Source: Acanthaster planci
Taxonomy: Eukaryota; Echinodermata; Asteroidea; Valvatida; Acanthasteridae
Reading direction: 5' to 3'
Length of the DNA stretch: 64,000 nucleotides
NCBI RefSeq assembly: GCF_001949145.1
Contig: NW_019091498.1
Coordinates: forward strand, 437,203 to 501,202
A program made the translations under genes and the position numbers. This document shows, one piece after another, positions 28,759 to 41,374 of the stretch. Positions within the stretch are counted from its first letter, which is position 1; every line of letters begins with the position of its first letter. The notes beneath the pieces are model-generated. The model worked only from the letters and a program-made list of their open reading frames with translations, ran no database searches and was not told where the DNA came from.

Positions 28759-30414
28759 GATATCTTAATGTTTTAAGTAACATTTAACAAAAAGGAATGG
28801 GGACATAAAACAAAATAGTCTGGCACCACCCCATAGGACAGATTATACTGAATAAGATAGATCTAGGGAACGTGATCAAAATGACTTCGTGGTGAATTAA
28901 GGTCTATTCAGTTGAAGTGCTCAGTAATAAGTTACCAAAAAGATCTAAATGGTCCCCCTTGCAATTTCATCCCCCTTGAAACAGACTCTGACAAATTTCA
29001 TCCCTCTCCAGTGGTCTGTCGAGAGTGTCATCATCAAGCGCTCGGTTTATTTACGGCCTACTGAAATGTCAGGGTCTCACTGCTCACAGTATTTAAACTT
29101 TGTCTGAACCCAAACTTGTACGCCTGTGACTCACAGTGTGTTATCAGGAGCTATTTTTTGACAGAACCGTCGATCAGGAAATGGCATTTAAAGTTTGGAA
29201 TTTATCCATGTGACTTAGGGGAGGCAGTGTTGGAAATGTCTGCAATCTGCTTCTATGTCACAATCGTATTTTGCCTGATGGTGGCTGCAAAACCGTATCT
29301 GGTCATCTGTTCAAAACCTACATAATAACTCACTTAGTATTGGAAAGTCTCACGATGCCAACAAAACACCGGATAATGAACACAAAATTCTTAAGGAAAC
29401 TACGACTTTAAAAGCGATGGCGTAAAGGTACAATTTGGGTTACTCCCTAAAAAAGGTGAACCCTAAGAAAGGGTGATATTTCTGAAAACGTTGGCCACCC
29501 ATACGAATAGTAGGCAATGCAAAAGAGGACAGTTAACTTCTGCGCTCAACTTGCAAAGAATACCCAATTCGGGGGCAGATCCAGAAAGTTTTCCGGGAGG
29601 AGGGGGTTCAGGCCGGAGATTTGTTTGTCTCTTATTTTTGCGGAGAAGCGGAAATGATGATGAAAAATACATGTACATGACATACTTGTTTTCAATGGTA
29701 TTGGTTGTACTTCAGGTATTTTCTATTATTTCCCCCATTTTTTCCCTTTTTTTGGTCTCAGACCCCCCATCCACACCTGCGATTACAAGATTATTTTCTT
29801 TTGCCCACATCATTATAGCAGTTCAGTATTACCTGAATGGTGCATTCATGGAGTTAGTTCGTTATAAAATCTACATCGAGTGTGCTTAATTTTTGGTTGG
29901 CCGTTCTTGAGACATTGACGTCACCACAGCATTAACAGATTAAGGCCATCTCACTCGGTTTATGTGAAACACATATCACTTCAAGTTATTCAAGTAGGGT
30001 TAAGTTCAATTGGTGAATAATACCTTGTTTATTTGGAAGTTGGATTTTTATTATTTATAATGCAAGTTGTAAATAATTGTATTTTCTCCCCGTTTAATTG
30101 AAACAAGGTCATCGTCATAATATTATGCAAATGGTGTTCTCACAGATAGAATCATTTTTTTGTGTTTGTTCAAACAGGGAAAGTTTAGTTAGGAGATAGG
30201 AACACATCAGTTTTACAAAATAATGAAAAATTAAATAAATTTTATTCATATTTGATTATAAAGGATTTGTGTCATTTATGTGCATTTTTAACTGGTAAAG
30301 GGGTTTGGATTTACCCATCAGATGAAATCAGAATGTTATACCAGACACCACTCATTTTTATCAGTTTTACGATCTTATGGTTAGGGTTGTGTGATGTAAC
30401 TCTGTGCAGTATCC
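28759..30414. other. Non-coding stretch
   Basis: No supported exon. The stretch includes a G-rich fragment near 29570-29640 that looks like old transposon debris. Confidence 0.35.
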
Positions 30415-30832
30415 AGTGTTGAAGTCAAGACCATGCACAAGACCAGACATGAGACCATGCACAAGACCAGACATGAGACCATGCACAAGACCAGACATGA
30501 GACCATGCACAAGACCAGACATGAGACCACGCACAAGACCAGACATGAGACCACGCACAAGACCAGACATGAGACCACGCACAAGACCAGACATGAGACC
30601 ATGCACAAGACCAGACATGAGACCATGCACAAGACCAGACATGAGACCATGCACAAGACCAGACATGAGACCACGCACAAGACAATGCACAAGACCAGTC
30701 ACACGTAACACGGTGAACAATGACAACGTAATCCTTTTGTTGCAGTTCATTTGAAGAGCTTGAGACTTGAATTCAGATTGGAGGTCTTGTGTGGTCTTGT
30801 GAAGGTCTTTAAGTGGTGTCGACTACAACACT
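30415..30832. mobile_element. MITE of the AGTGTTGTAGTYGA family carrying a minisatellite
   Basis: The left end AGTGTTGAAGTCAAGACC is matched by the inverted right end GGTGTCGACTACAACACT. Inside is an array of 24-bp repeats (30429-30696), then non-repeated sequence similar to the 32774-33006 copy (CAGTTCATTTGAA, AGCTTG). Confidence 0.65.
30429..30696. repeat. 24-bp minisatellite, about 11 units
   Basis: The unit is ACAAGACCAGACATGAGACC plus ATGC or ACGC. About ten full units and a partial one are visible, and the only regular variation is T or C in the last four bases. Units 5-7 and the last one carry C. Because 24 is a multiple of three, several frames stay open on both strands, which creates repetitive but meaningless open frames. 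Confidence 0.9.
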
Positions 30833-32773
30833 GCCAGTATCCGGATTCGATTTAACGGATGTCTCAAGGATACTTCACTTTAAAAGTGTGCGCGGTTAAT
30901 ATCCTGGTGCTGTCAGTAGAAATAAGTCATACCGGTGATAGAAGGTACCATTTCAGTTCAGCTTCAGGGTTCCAGTCCCCTCTTGTGCCGATGTTGCTTG
31001 ATCGCACCGGTTGCACCAGTCTGGGCTCGCCTCAACAAGAAGATCATCCAAACTCCGGGCTTGATCCCAAACTGTTTGATTACAACCTCTTGACTTCACC
31101 CACCCAAAGTCAATGCAGTCCAGTCAGGCTTGTTCAGCTCTCCCTGCTGAGGTTGCGTGACAGTGGAATAGGAAATGAAAACGTTACAGTTTTTGAAGTA
31201 TTTACTTGGGAGAAAAATGTTTGACCTTTTCTACTTTCAGTGGAGCAAACAGAACTGCATTTCAGAAGTCTGGCGTCACATATATACAAAGCAAATCTTG
31301 CCATTTACATTAATTACAAAAAAATTACCAAGTTTGCCAAGGAACTCTTTGCACAGTTTGCCACTTAACCACTTCCTGCTGGGGTAGTTATCAATGTTGA
31401 TGATGCTGGACCAGGATATTTATCATTTTTTTGTTTTCAAAATTCTTTAAAAACTCCCATCTTCATTTACTGGACATTTACACCCACGTGAAGGACTGTC
31501 TGGTGGCCCCTCTAGCCCGACAGACAAAATCTATTGATGCCTGCAGCCTTGTAAGAAGAGCCCAGATTGTGTGGTGTTATATAACTTTCTTTTGTTCACG
31601 AACCTGGCTCAGTGCACTGCTGACCTCAGGGGCATGATTAGCATGCAGCGGTGCTGTGTGGCTCATCGCTGCGGTGGTGGAGCGCTTTTGTCCCCGGTGG
31701 TAATCCGCTCGCTCTAAATGCCCCAAACCGTGGTGTACCATTTCAAACAAGGCTGGATTCTCTCCACTTTTGAGAGTAAAATAATGTCGGTAATGCCCAG
31801 CAGCCTGGTCTTTTGTTCCAAGTACGGTCTTTTGTTACAAGGCCCTGTTCCCTTTGTCTGAGTTCGGAGACCCTGGCCACGCATATAAAGCATACATGTC
31901 TGCATCTGGAATCCCCGGCAGAAAGTGGTTAAAACAGGTGATAGATTGTGCAGGTTTTGGCAACCTCAAACTACAAGCATAATATGACCCAATAGATGTA
32001 CACAAGGGACTTTGAATGTTCACGTTTGAAAGAGTATTGTTGCCAAATTCAAAGACATTGACTCTGGTATGGAGGCATAAATTTCCCAATTCAACAACAG
32101 TTAATATTCCAGACAGGAAAAAAAATGAAGCATATCTAAGGGTCAAGCAAACAAACAAGCCACTGGAAAATTTTGTGTCTGAAATGTTTATTGTGCTTAT
32201 TACTATCACCTTGCCAAAAAAAGTATATAAACTTTACTCTATATATACTTTTGAGTTATCAAATTCACACTGAAAACACGATCCATGTCTATATACAGAT
32301 TATCGTTCACAGTTCTACTTCCAGAGTGGGTTGCACAAGGGGATGATTATCAACCACTTTTCAGTGCATCTAAATCTGGAGAGACACAATCACTTTTAAT
32401 GTTATCCACGAACAAGTTCAGTAAAGAGGAGTTCAACGTAAAGTCTTCATGAAATGAAATCAAAGGGTGCAGGGTAAATAGAATTGGAGACATACTGTGA
32501 CACGAGAAATGAGGTTAGGTCATGGGAATGACCATTATCTCAATGTAGAGAAGTAACTCCATTCCTATTTGGGCCAGGTTCTCAATTGGATCAACAACCC
32601 TTTGTGGATATCACCTCCTGAATTCTTACAAAAGAATGGCAGATAAGCAACTCTTCAGACAATTTCATCAAGCAGAATCCTGTTCTGATGGGGACTCACA
32701 CTTAAAACAGTGTGGGAATCAAACACTTTGAATACACATTCACGTGACCCCCTTTTGTCAGTGTATCACACGA
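30833..32773. other. Intergenic stretch with one orphan open frame
   Basis: A plus-strand frame at 30859-31224 has mixed coding-like composition but no domain I recognise and no convincing exon borders. Nothing else stands out. Confidence 0.35.
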
Positions 32774-33006
32774 CGGTAGTACTGTAGTACAGTCAGCCAT
32801 CACAAGTCCTTTCACGAATCCCTCCACAAAACCAGTCACACCCCCCTTCACAAGGCCAGTCATAAGTGAAGGGGTCAGCAATGACAAAGAATGCTGTTGT
32901 CACAGTTCATTTGAATAGCTTGCGAGTTGGCTTAAGACCTCATGACTTGATGTGATGGGCATGTGATCATCTTGCAGGGACTTGCCATGGACTCTACTAC
33001 CACACC
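32774..33006. mobile_element. Diverged MITE of the AGTGTTGTAGTYGA family
   Basis: The ends CGGTAGTACTGTAGTACAGTC and GGACTCTACTACCACACC are imperfectly inverted. The interior shares CAGTTCATTTGAA and AGCTTG blocks with 30415-30832 and CACAAGTCC/CCAGTCA words with the other copies. Confidence 0.45.
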
Positions 33007-34689
33007 TCACGAGCGATATGCCAAAGTAATGAGCTGAATGATCTTCTAGTACACAAGGCAAAAATGTTACTGTGTACACTCATTTCATAGGAACCCGTTT
33101 CACTGGGATGGGGACTATTTCCATGGGAAGGAAGTTGCTAGAGGTAAACAAATACTATAGAACCATGCTTACCTTTTGTTTGAACTTTCAAAACCAAAAA
33201 AATTACCTGGTACGGTCTTGCAGGTGCTCATTTCTGATCACCAAGTTGCATAATAAAATTAATTTTTCAATCAATAACAGTAAATTTAAACCTTCTGGCA
33301 AGCTCTCTGTAATAAAAAAAGAAAATGAAAATTATTCTGTCCATCTTTTCAAAAAAATCTAGAATCCTCTAATAAACACATTTCTATAATTTTCACAAAG
33401 GTATAAAGGCTTCACAAGCCTTCCTCAACTCTTTAAGTCCTTTCTGCAAAGTTTCAACAACTTCTGTTGAAAGAGCCAGATCGTTCAATCAGCACCCATC
33501 ACCATAGCAATAAGTCCTTAACCAATCAGACTGTGGCTAATATGATGCATTCTTCCATGAACTGCATTTGGTTATTATCAATAAAAGGCCAAGGCAATCT
33601 CTAAATCAACTGGTTGAGGCTGACAGTTGCCACTATCTTCCATTCGTGTACACGCTATCTGCAGCCACAGCCACAACTTCCTCACAAAGCAAAAGGCTAC
33701 CCGGCACAGTGGCTCAATCAAAGTCCAATGACTCTGCCCATTATTGGCTGCACGTTTATACACTGTGATTTAAGCCAATCATAGAATACACGCTGTGGTC
33801 ACTTGACATGATTTGACCAATCCAACTCCCTTTTAAAGAAAACAGTACCCAGCATCAAATGATCCTATTCAGCTCAAACCCCGATGCACCAAGGTACATT
33901 TCTCTTCTGACTGTGCGGAACAGTGAAAAGAATTGTACACTACGATGATTACTTCTCCTGTCTAGTGCACCGAAGTCGGTGGTGTAGTTTAGCAAGGGCC
34001 AATGATCTTTGGCTTCAGTGGAACATGGAACAGAATGACTACAATTACCCTTTGGAAAAGATTCCTCTTCTAAAGCAATGAACAATGTGAACAATGCTGT
34101 ACCAGAAAATTCCAAAAATCACCAGGTGTCTACGCAGTATCAGACATTAAAAACACTGTGCATACTCTCCAATTAATGTTCCACCTACTATCTGTCGTTC
34201 TGCATATTTGAAATCTTCAGGCCGGCTCACACATCATTTGTATTAAATTTAAAAAGCAAATGATTAATTGAGTATTGGTAACTTTTCCCTAAGGACAGGA
34301 AACACACAGAGCATATTTGAAATCATATCAAGTGCAAAGGATGCTGACTATGCTTTTAAGCAATTTTAGAGATTTAACACACAAAGACACTCATTTTTGG
34401 CACCATTTTCAAATAGGCCTCATCACAATAAAAGTATATACATAATGTGGGATGCTTATACATGACTTACTGAAATACATGAAAGTACAAAATGCTGAAA
34501 TTGTTAAGTTTACCAAAAGCAGTTTAAGCGAAATATCTGAAATGCAAGAGGAATAGATGATTTTAAAAACTGTAATCTTTCCTGACTTCCAACCCCCAAA
34601 TACTTCTTTTTTTCCCACCATCAAACACCAGTGACCACAGTTATGATGCGGTTCACTAACTTATGGAGTATGGATGCATATATTCAAGC
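33007..34689. other. Intergenic stretch with clustered CCAAT words
   Basis: No exon is supported. Between about 33510 and 33830 there are several CCAAT/ATTGG words (AACCAATCAG, GTCCAATGAC, TTATTGGCTG, AGCCAATCAT, GACCAATCCA). Confidence 0.35.
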
Positions 34690-35043
34690 AGTGTTGTAGT
34701 TGAATCCATCAAGAGTCCCCAAAAGTCGAGCACAAGCCATTCGGTCTTAGGCTGAGCCACATGCTAATTAAGTGAGTTCTGACGTAAGCAGCCTGTTTGT
34801 TTCACACGGATCGCGATTGCAATCAGTTCACTGGTTCACTAACACCAGAACCCACCTAATGGACAGCGCAGACCAGATTTGGGACCAATGATTGAAACCC
34901 AGATCTACGTGAAACAAACAGGCCCAAGCACTCCTTTGCCAATGTACACCCCCGTTACTCATGACCAGTCTTGTGAGAGGACTTGTGACTGGACTCATGA
35001 AGGGAGTTGTGACAGGACTGGCGATGGACTCCACTACATCACT
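34690..35043. mobile_element. MITE of the AGTGTTGTAGTYGA family
   Basis: AGTGTTGTAGTTGAATCC at the left and GGACTCCACTACATCACT at the right are inverted matches. Interior words GAGAGGACTTGTGACTGGAC and GACAGGACTGG match the 25777-25967 copy. Confidence 0.6.
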
Positions 35044-38000
35044 GCATTCAAAAGTGCAGAACCAATTCACCTCCAATCACAGACCCAATTCTAAGCTCCA
35101 GTGGGATCTGTTGGAAAAGACGATGGAAAAAATCCATCCTCCAACATTCATGTCTCTGATTCAGGACCATTCTAAATTTCCTGTGGGGTTGTCGCCATTA
35201 CACCACCACTCGAACTCTAGAGCAGTGTTCATGAAATGACCAGTTACATGCAAATTTTATATCAGTGAACCAGATTCACTTTTATGTAAAAAACAATTTG
35301 CATGGGGACCTGCCATTAACAACGAGTATACAGTGTTCGTACACGAAGACACCCAATAAAAAGTCTGTGTATCATTAACAGGACTACAACGACCAGCTGC
35401 GCACAAGTCAGAGGACATTCTTTGAGACGCATCAAAAAATTTTTCAAAGAATATTCTTGCAGCTCACTCGCGCAGAACATTGCACGATCTGGAGGCAAAG
35501 AAGCACTATTTGGCAATGTATTATCGGGCCAGGTCCGATTTACTTGGCTACGGCTGGGCAAGATACACAAGGCTATGGAAGTCATTGACTGGCGGCTGCT
35601 GTAATTTCCCATAGACGCATGTTACTCCCAGCCACAGCCATGCTGATTCGGACGCGGCTATACTGGCAGCAGCTGATAGTCTCGCTGAATGTGTCAGTTC
35701 TCTCCCTTCGTATGATCTTAATTCTCTCCCCTGACCAGTTTCTTGCTAGTTATCCCATGAGGCCCCTCAACCCTTCTGCCACGTCCATGCACCCCTTTCT
35801 GCGAGGCAGAGCGTACAGCTGTAATAATACTGCAGCAAACTGCCAAGTTGAAATAGTGTTCAAATCAAGGCAACTGGGCTCACACAACACAGTGCAAGCC
35901 ATTACGGTGCAACCATGCTACAACTGGTGCTTTCAGGTGCCATTGTGGTTGGTAAACTGTGTGGGGTTTAAGTGTTTTGGGAGATCGACAAAGTGGGAAC
36001 AGTGAAGAATCAAGGGTGACAGACAGGATTACTCGTCTACTGCCTGTTCTCCACAAGGTTTCCCCTGACTATTCAATGGGGAGGCGACCCACTTCACTGA
36101 TTTTAGTGACCGCCTCAGGCCTTTTCTGTTGAATTTTACAACCTCACACTTACAACAGACAAACATAGAAGGAAAAAGCAAAACAATTTAGATAGTTTGA
36201 AATAGATCAGGTTCAAATTGTGCAGAATGTTTGAGAGGGACACAGAATACAAGATCAATTTATTTTTGAGGAGAAATTTTGAGTAAATGTACTGTTAGAC
36301 TGTTTCGAATTTATTTGAGACCTTTTCAAACATATTTGGTTTTGTTTTAGGCGCTAAAATTTTGGCAAAATTCTTTTGACCACCTCAAACACATCAGTAC
36401 CGCAGGGGAAACCGCAATTCTGCTTACGGTGAACAGGCACATTCAGGAAAAGAAGCACTACGAAAAAACTGAAGTTTTGACTACAGAATACTAAGTCTGT
36501 TTTCTTAAAATTAAAAAGAGAATTACAGAGTTCCTCAAACTACAACACCTGGTTGCAATGCACATAGACTTCTGCAGAATGAGAAGCACATGAAAACTGA
36601 CATACGTGTATAAAATTGAAAAACAAAAACTGAAAAGAGACCAGTAATATTAGCTATCACTGTTCACATTAAGTAACCTCACAAAATACAAACAAGAGAG
36701 ATAATTAGGCAAATAAACATGTACAATTCATAAACATGGGGCCATTCACAAGGCATTTATAACTGTAGACACAATACTAAAGGTTTAGTAAAAATAAATG
36801 CAGGTGGGTTTTGTGGCAACAGATCAAAAAATCCCCATCAGTTATCTTTCAGTGATTAAATTTGTCCAGCAATCATGCAAACATCACCCACAATTCTGGG
36901 CACTGGTACCGAAGAAAACATCCAAGATTGTAAAGTTATGATATTACGTCATATGTGGGGACCATGACAACGATACAGCACGAGTTCTAAATCAATCCCG
37001 TCGTTCTATGGACTAATATAATCCAAGGAGATGCTATGACTCCAGTGGCACATGACATAGGCATTGCGGGGGGGGGGGAGGTGTAAGGGGTGACCCTCCA
37101 CCAACAAAATATCTTCAGGGGTGCGAGTGGCTACTTAAAATTAAAGCCGAATACAGCTAACAAAAAGCTGAATTGTAAAAAGTTCCCATACTTTTGTATA
37201 GACCAGGTGTAAAAAAAAAAAAAAAAAGAAAATCGGGGTCAGCATCTAAACAAGAAAAGCTGAAATTAGCGAAAAAGCTGAACTCTCACACCACTGAATT
37301 TTTGAACTAAAATTTTAAAAAGTGGGAAAAGAAAGTGTACCACCAACATGCTTGGTCAAAACGTCAGCACCGACCCCATACTACTGTTGATAGTTAAGCA
37401 GTGCGTTGGTGATGAAATTCCCCCCCTCCCAAAAAAAGTACGCTTTTCCCCCTTCCCCCCAGCAGTGCCCGTGGCACCTCAATCATGTGCACATTCTTCA
37501 ACTTGATACACGAGTATTTTGACAAGTCACGACAATCGTCTGAATGAAGAGGCACGTAACTCACATGTATCCTGAGCAGGGGGTATACGACCGCAGTAGC
37601 GGCTTCTAATACTGTGGGTCTGCCTCAAAGAGGAAGAATTACTAGAAAGCTAACTCCTCGTTCCCCGGGCGGAGAAGCTTGGACACCGTCTGGGCACAGA
37701 CATATTGAATTCATGTTTGTGGAACAAATATTGAAGTAGGGTGGACAATTCCAAATCATGGACCCTAACTGCAACACGCAAATGATATACAGTGCAGGTT
37801 TATCATTAGCACGACACTATCCTCAGCAAAATTTATTTCCAGCGAATATGCATAAATGCATATGCATTTGCAATCAAAACATTCATTTGCTGCTTGTGTG
37901 CTGAGTTGTGTTTTTTTTTTGAGAAGTGGCTTCATTGAGGCATCATTTTTGAATACAGACACACATATGCAAGCAGTTGTACGAAAGCGCTACAAAGATT

Positions 38001-41000
38001 TGAGTTTTTCCATAGGTTCGTGCACAAATACGGATGCGCCCAGCAGGCTTCACTTTCTAAAGCTAGTCAGCTCTCTAGTAATTGAACATAGCTCTATGGT
38101 CTACGTTTAGAAGGACGCAGCTGTCAAGATGGCGGGTGAAGTGGGCGAGGTGGGTGTCTTGGGCCCGGCTTGCTCCTCTCCACCGCTCAACGTCGGGGAC
38201 TGAGTCGCTAGGACCTCCCAAACCCCAACAAACTGCAAGAGTGATTCGGTAAATCACGTCAGAGAGCGAGAAATATCCCCTATGTTAATAACTCCCTCTG
38301 TAGTCTTGACCCAATCCACTATACAAAAGGCGTTCTGTTAATCAGGTTATGCAAATGTACTGCTTGACATGAACATTACATTTTTCCCCTTTTAGTATCT
38401 ATAAGAACGAGGATCTTTGTCCTTAATACTGAAATATCCACCCTCCACATCCTTGACACCTTCATCTACCTTTTCAATTCATTCTCGACGGTGCATGAGT
38501 TACAAATATGCCTTTCATTGTGTGAAAATATGCCGCGTTTGTATCATGCCAGAAAGAACCAAAGACACAGCCAATCATGCATCAAACGTTCCTCAGTAAT
38601 TATAACAAAATTTGCTGGCTGCATGTCGGACAGAGGCTCAACATGCTAAACATCATAATACCATCAGTGCATGTGCAAAGGGCAGAATTTTAATGACTAC
38701 TATTAGATCCAATTCCATAGAGCTGCTTAAGCACCAAATTTGCATGAGCGCGAGAAAGCCTTGCTTGATAAATCAGGTAACCAGCCAAAACTCTATGTGA
38801 TGTGTATTGTTTTGGAATCATGGTCAGCTGTCTTTTGGTTAGCATGACAATCAGATAGAGTTTGAGCTGGTAACCTTTGTTTTTTTAAGCAAGCTTTTTC
38901 ATACTTAAGCAAATTTTGTGCTTAGCAGCTGTATGAAATCGGCCCCTGAACTCGAGAAATTGATCACTCCACTGGCCTTCAAACACATAAATGTACATAA
39001 ATCTTTTACAACACCACCACCTACGGTGTACAAGTTCCACCTACTGTGTACAAACCATGCCAACCCTGTTACATTGAAAATGTAAAGCATAATGACTGGA
39101 AATGTCTGTATGTTTCCAACAGAGAGATTTACAGAAAGGTACTCCAAGCAGGGAAATGTAATGCATGTTTTTCAGAATGTTAAGAGTGGTTGAGTATGAA
39201 GGGAAAGTCTGTCTAACGCTTTTAGGTTAAAAATATATGTGTACAAACAAGGAAACCTTGATCAATTTACAAACTTTACATCCCTGTTAATGAAAGATAT
39301 TTTCCCGTTATTCTCTTGTTATGAAGGATTACTACTTACATGGAAACTTTCATTAACATTGTGGTGAATGGCGAGCAAGTTCGTGAGGTTTGATGTTACA
39401 TTTAACAAAAATTACTACGCACAAACCTCAACAGAATTAAAAATGTTAATAAGTAATTTCATACAAAATCTAAAAAAAAAAAAATGGAAATTAAAGTATT
39501 TTAGGGGGTGCAACAGCGATGGTATGAAAAGAGGATACAGGGACAAGCCAGCATTGCGCCAGCTGCCCATGGAACCGGATAGAGACCGGATGGTACAGGA
39601 TGGTACTGGATGGAACTGGCTTGAACTGGTTTGGTTTTAATTTGGGCGCTGACTTTTTATGAAGGTAGCAGGAGTGGCAGGCGTTCACAGTCAAGATGAT
39701 GATGATGATAACAATCCCATTGTCATATGAGTGTCTACTTTGGCGGTGGTGTCTTCCCAAACTTGCGTCAGCTGCAATGCGAAAAGAAGTGGTGAGGCAG
39801 AGGGAGAAAATCAAAACCAGAACTGGCAGTGGGAAAAGTAAAGGAAATAAGAGCGGGCACCGTCACCGAAAACCAAAGGACGGACGCGGTTGCGAATGGT
39901 CCGAGGACCACTATACAAAGACTGAAACAGAGACCTTCATCAGCGATAGGAATATACCTGTGGCAAATGAGGGGAAAAGCGGCAAATCCAGGCTCTGAGA
40001 ATGGGGGGAAGGGGTCAAATAGCAATCGGTTTTTCCAAAATGTGATGGTCCGATATCTTATCCATATGTAGGAGGGTTTCTGTTCCTCCAAAGGAAGGCA
40101 GTAGCACCAACACCTCATAAGCATTGATGCTTTCAATTCGTTACAAAACCCTCCAGAGATCTGCAGCATGTGTTGGGAAGGGGGAGGGTCCTTCCTCCCC
40201 TCACTCCCCAACTGCTGCTGGATGAGCCACTAGAGGGGGGTAAGTATGTGCTCTGCTAGGGGTGCGATTGGAAGAAAGTGAAATATCCAGAAAGTAATCA
40301 CCAGAGGCTTCGAGAGCCCCACAGTGGTGAAGGTTCGTTGGTATGCACTTGTGTTTGACCATAGAGGAAGGACACAGAAGGAGTTTGAACTGCCCGGGCT
40401 ACAACATCTGGCCAAACGTCACTCTCTGGCATACACGGTATGTCCATAGCCAGAGTGCAGCGAGCGCTTGCTACACACCATCTGTTTCACAACCACAAAA
40501 CTCCTTTGTACCCTATGATCGCCAACGCAATTTTTCGCTGGTAATCTGCATCCTTAAAACTTTCTGTACTGAGGTATAGGAAATTGACTATTCATGCTTT
40601 GTTGGCGCTTGGTATGATCTCATGACAACATCAAATTTAATGCTTGCGCGGTTGCTTGCATTACGCTGTGTGCCCCAAATCTCATGTGCCATCATTTTGT
40701 TCGAATCATTTTTATTTCAGCATTTTGCACAAAAGTGTATTTGACACATCATGAGATTTCATGATTACTCTCTGTTCCTTATGTACTTAGCTTTCTGGTA
40801 GTGGTCAACATTTTTTGACCAGTCTTAGCCAAATTCGTACCAAGTCTTTGAACACTAATGTATTGGAAGGAGGAGCATAAAATTAAAACCTTTACACGAA
40901 TGATGGAACGGAATATCAGAATACAAAATGTTTACTCATGATGGCAAAAGTAGGTCTAATATCAGGGATTTTCTCTCTCGATTTCCTGGTCAAAGCAGTA

Positions 41001-41374
41001 ATTTGTATTTGATTTCAAATAAAACACTGCGACTATCTCTAGCATATTACTGTCCCTGCTTGGCTGGCTAAGATGCAGGCAGTCATCGGGCGTTTTTGGA
41101 ATGTTTTCTGTTATTTGTCCGAGTCGGCGCTGACAATCATTGAACACTTTGAAGTGCCAGAGTAGCAACTCCATCTGTGTCCTTCTATGGTTTGACAAAA
41201 GGAATCCCTTACAATAGCCATTTCTGTTCAAATCAAGAACACCTTAAAAGTAAAAAAAAAAGATTTCTCCCATTTCCCAATGTTTAAAAAAAACCTGAAA
41301 TCAGGAAAATCCTCATTAAAAAAATCCTGAAATCAAGAACAATTCTGACGGGATCTCAGCACTGTGTCTTTTGG
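35044..41374. other. Intergenic region between the 34.7-kb element and SNX8
   Basis: No gene can be supported. A plus-strand frame at 39696-39998 has coding-like composition rich in Lys, Arg and Ser, but I cannot assign it. Simple-sequence tracts include poly-G near 37070 and poly-A near 37212. Confidence 0.35.

Noticed and set aside
30429-30696. CRISPR-like repeat array
   Set aside because: Units are directly adjacent with no spacers, in an animal genome.
30367-30754. Repetitive open frames on both strands
   Set aside because: They are by-products of a 24-bp repeat unit, divisible by three, and are not genes.
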